From JBIYSM02 sp044759095 (GTDB lineage Bacteria > Bacillota > Bacilli > Brevibacillales > Brevibacillaceae), in contig NZ_JBIYSM020000033.1 in the NCBI RefSeq assembly GCF_044759095.2, positions 1 to 54,102 of the forward strand: a stretch of 54,102 nucleotides of DNA. The letters are read 5' to 3'. Every line of letters starts with the position of its first letter. Position 1 is the stretch's first letter. The notes under the pieces are model-generated. The model did not search any database and had not been told where the DNA came from. It saw only the letters and a list, made by a program, of their open reading frames with translations. The translations under genes were made by a program, and so were the position numbers. Of the stretch, positions 38,347 to 47,100 are shown piece by piece.

Positions 38347-39282
38347 CTATGTCCCACTCCGGTCACCTCCTTCGGTCAACGTAAGGAACAAGTCTTCCAG
38401 TGTCACCGTCTTACGGGCGATTCCAAGTACCGGGATATTGGCCCGGACCAACGCCCGGTTCGCATCGCCAACCCGCTCGACGTCCATTCGGCACTTCAGC
38501 CGATCCTCGGCTGTTTGCCAGACATCCACTACATACGGCTGATGGTTGAGTACGTCCATCCCGGCAGCGATATGAGAAGCAGGCAGCGTCCACTCCACCT
38601 GATCGGCAAACTGCTCCATCAGCTCCTGCACGAGTCCCACGGAAATGACCCGACCCTTGTTGATGATCGCCACCCGGTCGCACATCATTTCGATTTCACT
38701 TAACAGGTGGCTGGAGATGAACACAGCCAGTCCTTCCTCTTCCGCCAGCCGCCGGATGAACTGGCGCAGCTCGCGAATGCCTGCGGGATCCAGTCCGTTG
38801 GTCGGTTCGTCCAAAATCAACAGGCTGGGGTTGTGCAGCAGCGCTTGTGCAATGCCGAGACGCTGTCTCATCCCCAGTGAGTAGGTTTTTACCTTTTCGT
38901 CGATGGCGTGGGACAAATCCACAAACCGGACGATCTCCTCGATTCGTTCCGCGGAAATACCGCCGCTCATCCTGGCGAAATGCTCCAGATTTTCCCGCCC
39001 CGTCATGAACTTGTACAGTTCGGGATTCTCTACGATGCAGCCCACGCGGGCGATGGCGCGGGGAAAATCGTCCTGCAGGGAAACGCCTCCGATGCGGATG
39101 CTTCCGCCGTCCGCCGAAGCCAGGCCGACCAGCATGCGGATGGTCGTCGTTTTGCCCGCGCCGTTGGGCCCCAGAAAGCCGAAAACTTCTCCGGCAAACA
39201 CGTCAAATGTAATATCGTGAATAATCGGTTTTCCTCCGATTGCCTTTTTCAATCCGTTTACAGACAGGACTACCTCTGCCAA
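38347..39282 (-). CDS. ABC-2 transporter ATP-binding protein
   Basis: The 311-residue ATPase of the DrrA/CcmA type has Walker A GPNGAGKTTT (about 36-45), Q-loop region VGCIVENPELY, signature YSLGMRQRLGIAQALL, Walker B LLILDEPTNGLD and switch His in ISSHLLSEIE. The C-terminal 90 residues are the variable extension (DVERVGDANRALVRANIPVLG). The start is TTG 39282: AAAGGTG lies 8 bases upstream and the native N-terminus VVLSVNGLKKAIGGK then follows. The frame is open to 39741, overlapping the SGNH gene on the other strand. Confidence 0.9.
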   Translation of the reverse strand: MAEVVLSVNGLKKAIGGKPIIHDITFDVFAGEVFGFLGPNGAGKTTTIRMLVGLASADGGSIRIGGVSLQDDFPRAIARVGCIVENPELYKFMTGRENLEHFARMSGGISAERIEEIVRFVDLSHAIDEKVKTYSLGMRQRLGIAQALLHNPSLLILDEPTNGLDPAGIRELRQFIRRLAEEEGLAVFISSHLLSEIEMMCDRVAIINKGRVISVGLVQELMEQFADQVEWTLPASHIAAGMDVLNHQPYVVDVWQTAEDRLKCRMDVERVGDANRALVRANIPVLGIARKTVTLEDLFLTLTEGGDRSGT

Positions 39283-39393
39283 CCCTCTCTCACCTTTCGT
39301 CAGACAGCATGTTCGTGGTACACTACCAGATGATGTAACAAAAATGATTATACCATGAATTCCCATCCTTCTACGAATCTGGAGGTGTGCGCG

Positions 39394-40185
39394 ATGCGCT
39401 TTTCCGGACTGCTCCTCTGGCGAACCACCGGCTTGCTGGCGCTCATTTCCTTTCTTCTGTTCGCCGGCGGTTTCGTCTTTGCCGTTGATCCGCAGCAACT
39501 TTCTCCCCGTAAGCCGTTGCCCGAGGAACGAAAGGCGGAAGAACGCGGTGTCCCTCTGCCCGCCGACGGCAAATGGAACGTCGTGACACTGGGGGACTCC
39601 CTGACGCGAGGCGTGGGTGACGCCAACGGCCAGGGCTATGTGGGACTCGTACGGGAGGCTTTGGAAAAACAAACCGGTCAACCGAGCGTGCTTACCAATT
39701 TGGCTATCAGCGGGCTGCAGTCGCCGGGTCTCCTGGAGCAACTGTCACAGACTCAGGTCAAAAGGCAGCTTGCAGAAGCCAACCTGATCCTGTTCACCAT
39801 CGGCGGCAACGATTTGTTTCACCAAAGCGGCGGCGTTTACACCATTGACCAAAAAAAATTGGCCGAGGCAACCATGACGTTGTCGGCCAATTTTGAGCAG
39901 ATTTTGCAACGCATCCGGGCGCTGAATCCGAAAGCGACGATTGTCTACACGGCTCTGTACAATCCTTTCGGAGATACGGAAGCGGCTGTCGACACGATCA
40001 AACCGGTGCTGGAGTGGAACAGCACAGCGTCGGAGATTGCCGCCAAATACCGCGGCGTCATCGTAGTCCCGACGTATGACCTGTTTTTCCAAAAGGAAAA
40101 AACGTATCTTTACACCGATCATTTTCACCCCAATAGCGAAGGGTACGCCCGCATCGCGGAGCGGGTCATGCAGGCGCTACAGTGA
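39394..40185 (+). CDS. SGNH/GDSL-family esterase, secreted or membrane-anchored
   Basis: This 263-residue protein has an N-terminal hydrophobic segment (LLALISFLLFAGGFVFA, about 11-28) that can act as signal peptide or anchor. Then come block I LGDSLTRGVGD (catalytic Ser), block III IGGNDLF (oxyanion Asn) and block V DHFHPN (Asp and His). It resembles B. subtilis YpmR-like lipases. ATG 39394 has GGAGG 8 bases upstream; an in-frame ATG at 39355 lacks one. It overlaps the convergent MFS gene by nine bases. Probable action is on acyl or acetyl esters outside the membrane. Confidence 0.87.
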   Translation: MRFSGLLLWRTTGLLALISFLLFAGGFVFAVDPQQLSPRKPLPEERKAEERGVPLPADGKWNVVTLGDSLTRGVGDANGQGYVGLVREALEKQTGQPSVLTNLAISGLQSPGLLEQLSQTQVKRQLAEANLILFTIGGNDLFHQSGGVYTIDQKKLAEATMTLSANFEQILQRIRALNPKATIVYTALYNPFGDTEAAVDTIKPVLEWNSTASEIAAKYRGVIVVPTYDLFFQKEKTYLYTDHFHPNSEGYARIAERVMQALQ

Positions 40186-41412
40186 ATTGACCCGCGCCAC
40201 GTTGATCGACTTGCCCGTACGCACCTGGTAGGCGCGCTGCCCGGCCCAGTGGAAAGCGCTGCTGATCAGCGAGGTCGCCGCTACTGTGGCAAACAGGATC
40301 GATCCGCTGTAGCTGGCCAACAGGATTCCGCCCATCCACGGTCCGATGAATTGCCCGAGGCTGCTGAAGCTTTTTGCACCGTAATAGGTGCCGCGCATTT
40401 CTTCCGGGGCCAACCGGTCAATCAACACATCGGACGACGTAAAGGTCAGGATCTCACCGAAGGTAAAAATCACCATGGCAACGATGAACATCGCCCACGA
40501 GTTGGCAAACGCATAGCCAAGATCGCCGAGTGCGTACATGACGTTCCCTACGACGATTGCGTAGAGGGGCGTCTTTTTTTCCGCCCATCTTGTGAGCGGC
40601 ATCTGCATCAGCACCACCACGACGGCGTTGACACTCATCAGGATGGCGAACAGTTTCACACCGTCTGGAACCGTCAGCTCTACGAATTTGGCCAGCGTGG
40701 TGGACATCTGGGAGTACCCGATCGCCCCCAGTACGCCAGCCAGGATGTAGTATCGGAACGCAGAGTCGTGTACAACCACGTCCAGTGCGCGTTTAAAGCT
40801 GACGTGCTCTTTTTTCTGCCCCTCGATCTGCTTGATGCCGAAGTGATTCAGCATCACCTGCAGGCTGATCACGTAGAGCAAATAGATGACTGCGGTCATG
40901 ACAAACGGCAGAGTCGCAGACTGCATGGCGAGCGCTGCACCGATCACAGGGCCAACCGCGACGCCGACGTTGATTGCCGTGTAGCGAAGCCCAAAGACGC
41001 GGTAACGCTTTTCCGGCGGCGTTACGTCTGCCATCAGCGCTTGCGATACCGGCTCGTAAACCGAGCGGCAAAGTCCGCTTAAAATGTTAAGGAACAGGAA
41101 AAACAACGGGCTTTTACCGAAGGCAAAGCCGAGAAATACGAATGTCCAGACGTAGAGGGCACCAACCATAACCCGTCGGCGGCCGATCATGTCGGACAGC
41201 GTTCCTCCGAAAAATCCCCCTACCGTACCGGCCAGTGAACCGGCTCCAATCATCAATCCGATCGTCGCCAGGTCCATGTCAGTATGGTTGGAAAGATAAA
41301 GGAATAAAAACGGCATGCTCATGGAACTGGCGGCGCGAACGAACACGGTGCCGACGACAAGTGAGTGGACGATCGGGTGATACTCTTGCAAAAACGCTTT
41401 GACCCTATCCAT
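40177..41412 (-). CDS. MFS transporter (drug/metabolite efflux type)
   Basis: This 411-residue protein has about 12 helices. Motif A is in the loop after helix 2 (GGFFGGTLSDMIGRRRVMVG), and the helix 4-5 region reads GLCRSVYEPVSQALMADVTPPEKRYRVFGLRYTAINVGVAVGP (quoted in part: PVSQALMADVTPPEKR). The pattern is common in MdtH/YttB-type exporters. The start is at ATG 41412. The last nine bases overlap the SGNH gene on the other strand. The substrate is unknown. Confidence 0.88.
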   Translation of the reverse strand: MDRVKAFLQEYHPIVHSLVVGTVFVRAASSMSMPFLFLYLSNHTDMDLATIGLMIGAGSLAGTVGGFFGGTLSDMIGRRRVMVGALYVWTFVFLGFAFGKSPLFFLFLNILSGLCRSVYEPVSQALMADVTPPEKRYRVFGLRYTAINVGVAVGPVIGAALAMQSATLPFVMTAVIYLLYVISLQVMLNHFGIKQIEGQKKEHVSFKRALDVVVHDSAFRYYILAGVLGAIGYSQMSTTLAKFVELTVPDGVKLFAILMSVNAVVVVLMQMPLTRWAEKKTPLYAIVVGNVMYALGDLGYAFANSWAMFIVAMVIFTFGEILTFTSSDVLIDRLAPEEMRGTYYGAKSFSSLGQFIGPWMGGILLASYSGSILFATVAATSLISSAFHWAGQRAYQVRTGKSINVARVNSL

Positions 41413-41476
41413 TTCTCTCTTCTCCCTCGAACTGATCTGCTTGCTCGCAATGTCAGAACAGTTTCAGTAAGTTTTT

Positions 41477-41490
41477 CTCATTCTAATGAG
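41477..41490. promoter_or_regulatory. Palindrome upstream of the MFS gene
   Basis: CTCATT-CT-AATGAG is a perfect 6-bp inverted repeat with a 2-base centre, 65 bases before the MFS start. It could be a TetR- or MarR-type operator. No regulator gene is adjacent. Confidence 0.35.
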
Positions 41491-41572
41491 TGTCAGGAGG
41501 TTCGTCAATCGCTGCCGGCGCAATTTCATTATCGAAATTTTCAATGGGTTTCCGCAAAAAACGGATAACCTG

Positions 41573-42469
41573 CTAGTTGCCATTCGAAACGTAGCTTTTC
41601 AGAAGCCCCGGCAGCCACGCCATCAAGCGGCTTGCCTGGAAGCCGGCAGCCGCAATCTTCGACGAATCAAGCGACCATGAACCTGGCATCGCATAGGGTG
41701 ACTGATGCTGCGGTTCTGCCGCTTGGGCCGCGACGATCGCCTGTTTGCCAACCACATCCTCAATCAGGGCAATCAACTCTCCCATTGTCAGGTCTCCCAG
41801 TGAAGAAGCATTCACCGGACCGACATATGTACGGTCAGCCAGCCAGCTGAGCGTTCTGCCGGCGTCTTCCGAGGAGATAAAGCCGATCGAATGATCAGGG
41901 TTGCCCACTCCCATCTCCAGGCCCTTTTCCACATGCTCAACGTGAAACCGCAGGCGGTTGGTAAAATCATCCGGACCAATCACGATGGGAAACCGTACAG
42001 CAACCACCGGAAAGTCTGCCCGTTGGAACAACAAGGCCTCCGCCGTCCGTTTTGCTTCCTGATATCCCATCAAGCCGGGGTATTCACGGCGAGTGCCGAT
42101 CTTGTCGGTCGGGTAGCGATAAGGATCGAAATCGGCTTCCACTTTGCGACGGCCAAAATCGTACACGGCCATCGTGGATGTGAAGATGTAGCGGCCTGCC
42201 TTGCCTTTGAGAATCTCCAGCGTATCCAGCGCTTCGCTGGGTGAATAGCACGTCTGGTCGTAGACCACGTCCCACTGTTTACCGTCAAAAGCGGCTTCCA
42301 ATGTCTCACGGTGCTCCCGGTCAATGATCAATCGATTGACGCGGTCACCAAAAGGATCAGGTGTTCTCCCCCTGGTGGCGATGGTAACGTCCATTCCGGC
42401 TCCCAGCAAATTTTCGACGAGCCGCTTGCCAAAGAACTGCGTGCCTCCCATGATCAGCGCCGATTTCAT
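41573..42469 (-). CDS. NAD-dependent epimerase/dehydratase family protein (extended SDR)
   Basis: This 298-residue protein has the Rossmann motif MGGTQFFGKRLVENLL (variant GGxxxxG), then ATRGRTPDPFG, TSTMAVYD and YQEAKRTAEALL containing the Tyr-x3-Lys active pair (YQEAK). The C-terminal half binds substrate (FPVVAVRFPIVIGPDD). Family members act on nucleotide sugars or similar. ATG 42469 is chosen because the Rossmann strand then begins at residue 4 and GAGG lies just upstream; the earlier ATG 42478 abuts AAAGG. It lies next to the YtnP-like gene but is separated by a terminator. Confidence 0.85.
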   Translation of the reverse strand: MKSALIMGGTQFFGKRLVENLLGAGMDVTIATRGRTPDPFGDRVNRLIIDREHRETLEAAFDGKQWDVVYDQTCYSPSEALDTLEILKGKAGRYIFTSTMAVYDFGRRKVEADFDPYRYPTDKIGTRREYPGLMGYQEAKRTAEALLFQRADFPVVAVRFPIVIGPDDFTNRLRFHVEHVEKGLEMGVGNPDHSIGFISSEDAGRTLSWLADRTYVGPVNASSLGDLTMGELIALIEDVVGKQAIVAAQAAEPQHQSPYAMPGSWSLDSSKIAAAGFQASRLMAWLPGLLKSYVSNGN

Positions 42470-42614
42470 CTTCCTCATCCTTTCTGACAGATCATTTTTT
42501 TCATTTAAAATAATTTTATAGAAATTGATAGTAACACAAATATTTTGGAAAAGAAAGGGAGGGTTGGAATCAGCGCGGGCGTCGGGACCAACGGACGAAA
42601 TTCGCCAAAAAAAA

Positions 42615-42632
42615 GACACAGTTCCCTGTGTC
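42615..42632 (-). terminator. Terminator of the YtnP-like gene
   Basis: GACACAG-TTCC-CTGTGTC is followed, on the minus strand, by eight T residues. Confidence 0.9.
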
Positions 42633-42645
42633 ATTTTGTTTCCTA

Positions 42646-43491
42646 TCAGGAAATTTCCAGCTTGTCAACCGTTTCCCCCTGCTCGTTCCACTTGATCGCC
42701 CTGTAGAGGGCGTCGTGGTAAAAGGTAAACCATGCTCCTTCACGAATCCCCTGCTTGATCCAGTGTTCCTTGGCAAAAATGGACGTCATCGGATAGTCGT
42801 CATACGCCATCACCCACAGCGAGTTTTGATGGGCGTGGGTTGGAAGGATGTCTCCCAGATGGAGCACCACCTCTCCTTCGCTCTCCATCCGCACGATGGC
42901 ATGTCCCTGGCTGTGTCCTCCAGTGTGATGGAGAGAAATACCGGGAACGACCTCCAGATGCTCTCCGAAGGTTTTCACCTGATGCTCGATGGGACGCCAG
43001 TTTTCCTCCCAGTACGTGTTGCGGGAGCGGATATTGGGTTCCCTCATCTCTGCCCATTCCAGTTCCTGCACGTATATGACTGCATGGGGGAACGTTGAGG
43101 TGTGCTCTCCATTTTCAACGGAAACGAGACCATTCCCGTGGTCATAGTGCATGTGCGTCATCAGGACGATGTCGATATCTGCCGGGGACAAACCGAGGCT
43201 TGTCAATGATTCCGGCACCTGCGACTCCTCGACCAGGCCGAAGTTGCGCTTCTGCTTGTCCGTCAGGCGATTGACGCCGATGCCTGACTCGATCAGGATG
43301 TTTTTGCCGTGGGCTTGAACGAGAATCGGATCTGCCCGCAGCGGGATCTGGTTCTGCTCGTTGTTGGGATAGCGCTTGCTCCACAGCGGCTTGGGCACAA
43401 CTCCGAACATCGCGCCTCCGTCCAGTTGTGTGAGGCCGCCGCGCAGCCATGTCAGAACAAACTCTCCTGCCTGCATTCGATTCAATGGCAC
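42646..43491 (-). CDS. ytnP: MBL-fold lactonase, YtnP-like
   Basis: The 281-residue product has the same length as B. subtilis YtnP, a quorum-quenching lactonase of the metallo-beta-lactamase superfamily. The zinc motif is MTHMHYDHGNGL (HxHxDH), with HHTGGHSQGH and LHLGDILPTHAHQN downstream. GTG 43491 is chosen because AAGGAGG lies 8 bases upstream and the length then matches. The frame is open to 43521, where no site exists. YtnP degrades N-acyl-homoserine lactones and relieves signalling by Streptomyces; equating the function here is inference. Confidence 0.82.
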   Translation of the reverse strand: MPLNRMQAGEFVLTWLRGGLTQLDGGAMFGVVPKPLWSKRYPNNEQNQIPLRADPILVQAHGKNILIESGIGVNRLTDKQKRNFGLVEESQVPESLTSLGLSPADIDIVLMTHMHYDHGNGLVSVENGEHTSTFPHAVIYVQELEWAEMREPNIRSRNTYWEENWRPIEHQVKTFGEHLEVVPGISLHHTGGHSQGHAIVRMESEGEVVLHLGDILPTHAHQNSLWVMAYDDYPMTSIFAKEHWIKQGIREGAWFTFYHDALYRAIKWNEQGETVDKLEIS

Positions 43492-43537
43492 TGTGTAAAC
43501 CTCCTTATAAAAGAAGAGCACCCGCCTTGAGGGTGCT

Positions 43538-43888
43538 CTACTGTTTTTCCGCTACACTTACCTTGCGGGTCGACGGCGATATTTCCAGCACTATGTCACT
43601 GGACACCGCTTGCACCGTCAAATCGGAATCCAAGCGTCTATGGGTAAGCAAAAGCTGAGCTTCTTTTTCACTCTCACGGTAGATGCTGATGAGCGTTTGC
43701 ACCGGATTGGCGCTGCCTCCGGCGATGACCTTGAATCCCGGGGCAATCGTAAAGGTCCACCCTTCAACCTCTACTACATCGTCAACACAGTATAGGAATT
43801 GGCGTTTTCCCAACAAGATTCCATTTTGATTCATCAAGGCGGATGCCCCCAATCCACTCGAATTATACAGCGTTCTTCTATTTTGCAT
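43538..43888 (-). CDS. Hypothetical protein, 116 aa, with unusual start region
   Basis: This soluble protein has mostly beta-strand-like sequence in its centre (FLYCVDDVVEVEGWTFTIAP, GFKVIAGGSANPVQTLIS) and ends TRKVSVAEKQ. No family is recognised. The frame is open upstream to 44026, but the only in-frame ATG near a folded start is 43888, which has no good ribosome site. The strong site GGAGGTGA lies 60 bases upstream and serves a TTG that opens a 13-codon frame in another phase. Reinitiation or a lost frame are both possible. Confidence 0.55.
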   Translation of the reverse strand: MQNRRTLYNSSGLGASALMNQNGILLGKRQFLYCVDDVVEVEGWTFTIAPGFKVIAGGSANPVQTLISIYRESEKEAQLLLTHRRLDSDLTVQAVSSDIVLEISPSTRKVSVAEKQ

Positions 43889-43899
43889 AAATATCCGTT

Positions 43900-43941
43900 C
43901 AAAAGAAAGAGTTTCGACAAAAGATCTGTTGAAATGACAAA
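43900..43941 (-). CDS. Possible 13-residue leader peptide
   Basis: TTG 43941 lies six bases after a near-perfect GGAGGTGA (43955-43948) and opens MSFQQIFCRNSFF, ending TGA eleven bases before the ATG of the 116-residue gene. The ribosome site is the best in this stretch, yet no longer frame uses it. It could couple translation to the next gene. It could equally mark a frameshift that separated the original N-terminus from the body. Confidence 0.4.
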
Positions 43942-44119
43942 ATGTTTCACCTCCCTTTCTGTGAGCTAGGTCTAGTATATCATGAACAAGAATGTATGTT
44001 CTGATTATTGAGAAAAAAATTGCCATTCATCTTCCATCTACTCTGTTGAGGAAGGGGAATTCTGTCGTACAATGTAATAAACTAGTAACGAATATCCATC
44101 TGAAGCGGGGTCACCCTCT

Positions 44120-47100
44120 ATGAAAGAATCGACGTTGGCACAACCAGCACGCCGTCTGATGACGGTTGAAAACGATCGCAATGATGGACACATGAGGTTT
44201 CATGATACCGTGTGGCAGTACTTCCAACAGCGGCAGCTGACTGAGCGCCTCTTGCATTGGACAAAATCCGCTCGCGGCAAATGGTTCCGCCTTCCAGTCG
44301 ACTGGAGCGATGCAAACGGCGAGCTGCACGTGACACTGCCGCCTCTTCCCGAGGGGTACCGGCCGTTATCTGAATGGCCGAGAAAAACCGGCCAGCATCC
44401 TCAGATCCTGCTGTTCATCAGCTCACTTTGTGACGCGCTTGCTGTCCTGCACCAAAACCGATTTCACATGGGCTTCCTGATTCCGGAGCAGATCTATTAT
44501 CATCCGGAAACGATGGAGGTCCTGCTTGACATACAACCGTATCCTTCCGCATTCCCTTTCGTAAAGCATGCCTTGACGGAGTATCCCTTTTCGTTTCTTT
44601 CCCGCTATGCCCGCCAGCACAACATGCCGCGTACGGCCGATTTCTGTGCAATCGGCCTTCTGCTTGCCTGGCTGACGGACGAACGCGAGATGAGCGAGTT
44701 CTTGCGCTGGCTCACCAACCGTCTGGTGGAAGCACCGGAGAGCTTCTTGTTTGCCGAAGAGATTGGAAGCCTGGCGCGGGCGGAAGCCGGACTCCCGTCA
44801 ACCGAATCGCCTACGGCGCCGGCAGCAGATGCTTCCCTTTTGCATCCTTCGTCGCCTCCCCTCACCCAATGCCAACAAAACCAGCTGCGTGCCTTCCTGC
44901 GCTCCGAAGGGGAACGGTTGATCGGAATCATATGTGAAGACGAAATGACTCGTCTGGACGTGTACATGCAGCATTTTAATGAGGTGATGGAGAGCGACTT
45001 CTTCTTCACGATCTCCTGCAGAAACCTGCCCTACGGCACCATCCGCGAATTGATCGAGCGTACGACTCTTAGCGCCTTCCGTTTCTTCGGACGCGACAAG
45101 GCTTTCCTGATCACCCTTACACGCAAGCTAGACCGGATTTTCCAGCAACATTACGTCGGGGACGACATCGTTCATTCGCTGTCCGAGTGGCTGTTTCAAT
45201 TCTACTCGGCGCTTACGCCGATGATGGAATGGCAGCATTTCTACTATGCCTTTGAAGGCTGTGAACACTTCGACGAAGACTCCCAGCGCGTTCTGATGCG
45301 TTTCTGGGAAAAGTACAGCAGCCGTATCACCGGACTGTTCGCCATCTTCAGCGGCAAGGAAAAACCGGGCCTGATCCCGGGATTCAGCCTGCGCTTCCTT
45401 TCGGTGGGAAAAAAGGAGCCGCACATGTATCGGAGGGTCCTGCTTTCACAATTGGGCAGGGCTGAATCCGAGCTGTTGGACCGCCTGGCCAACTGGCTGA
45501 CGGAACAACAGACGGAGTTCAACTACTGCCGCCTGCTTTTGGAAAAGCTGATTGAAACCGGGCAGATCGTGCTAAAGCGGGAAGGCTGGCGATGCGCGGA
45601 TCACTTTGAATGGGATCAAGAGCAGCTGTCCATACGGAAACTCCTGTCGGAACGGCTCGCTCAATTGTCCGAAAAGGAACTGGATCTGCTGCGCACACTT
45701 TCCTGTCTGCCGATGCCGGTACGAGCCGGAGACATCTTTCACAAAAACGAATTGGATATGGGTGAGCTGAATCACACCTTGTCCCGTTTGTTGCAGCTGG
45801 GACTTTTGCCCGTCTACCATCCCAACTGCATCTATGTACCGGTTGAAGTTTCACGCCTGACGATATACGAGCTGCCGCTTGAAACACAGACCCGTTATTT
45901 TCAACGGGCGCTTCAGCTGCAGCGCAATTACCGCCCTGGCACCCTTCCGCCGCAGATCGAGCTGGCCCATTTGGCCAAAGACAAGCGGATGGAGTACGAG
46001 CTGCTGATTCGTTACTACCGGCAGATCCGCCTTCTCTTGACACTGGAGCGGCGAAAAGTGATTCTTCAGAACCTGAAACAACTGCAGCAAGCACTGGGTC
46101 GGCACCGTGTATGCTGCTGGGACCGTCTGTTGGTTCAGGTGTACATCCGTCTCAATCAGTTCGAGCAGGCGGAAAAGCTGTCTTATTCGCTCTACCAGCG
46201 AACAGGCGCACTGCAGGACCGTTTCGCCTGGATACGAGTTCTGCTGTTTACCAATCAGACGGACGTCACAGCGCTGAAGCAGGAGTTGTCCGGGTTCGTG
46301 TCGGACAAGCACCTCCCGCTGGCAGACCGGGCCAGAGCCGCCCATCTCCTCGCGTATGTAGATTTCTTTACGCCGCTGCACCAGGAAGGAGCCGGAATCA
46401 TCGACGACTTTTACCGTCATGAGCTTTATCCCCAGCGGGAACAGATCTCCATCCGGCTGTTCGCGGAGTTGACGATCATGTACACGACGATTTTGTTCCA
46501 GTACTTTCCGGAATTGAGCGAGTGGGCCTCCGCCCTGCGCAAAAAGCTGGAGTCGATGCTGGAGTCGTCCTGCCATCACGACCTGATGATCGAGCTGTAC
46601 AACAGCTACTGCTTCGACAACAACGTACACGTCGCCCTCACCTACACGAAGCGGCAGTTGGAGATGGCCAAGCGGTACGGTTTTACCACAAAACAGCAGA
46701 TCAGCCATTTGAACGGAATGGAACTCTCACTGTACCATGGCGATTTGGACGGCTATGCCTACCACATGGAAAACGTTTCTCTCGTCGACGAGATTAAACG
46801 GGCCGACCTGCTGGAACAGTACTACACCCATCAACTGATGTTCGCCTGCGAATGGAAGCGGGACGAATTATTCCGCCAGCTGGAAGAGCAGATCTTTACC
46901 AAGGATCTGGGTGACTGGTCGTTTTCCCTCTGGGAAAACTACAGCCGCTATTTGTCCTTTCGCCGGGGGAGACCGATGCCTCCGCCGCTCGTCTGGCAAA
47001 AGGAAACGGATTTATCCGTGTTCATCGACGCCTTGTATCAGGCGGAAAAAGGAGAGTTCGCCGAGGCGTGTCGCCTGTTCCAGCGCAGCATTGAGCTAAA

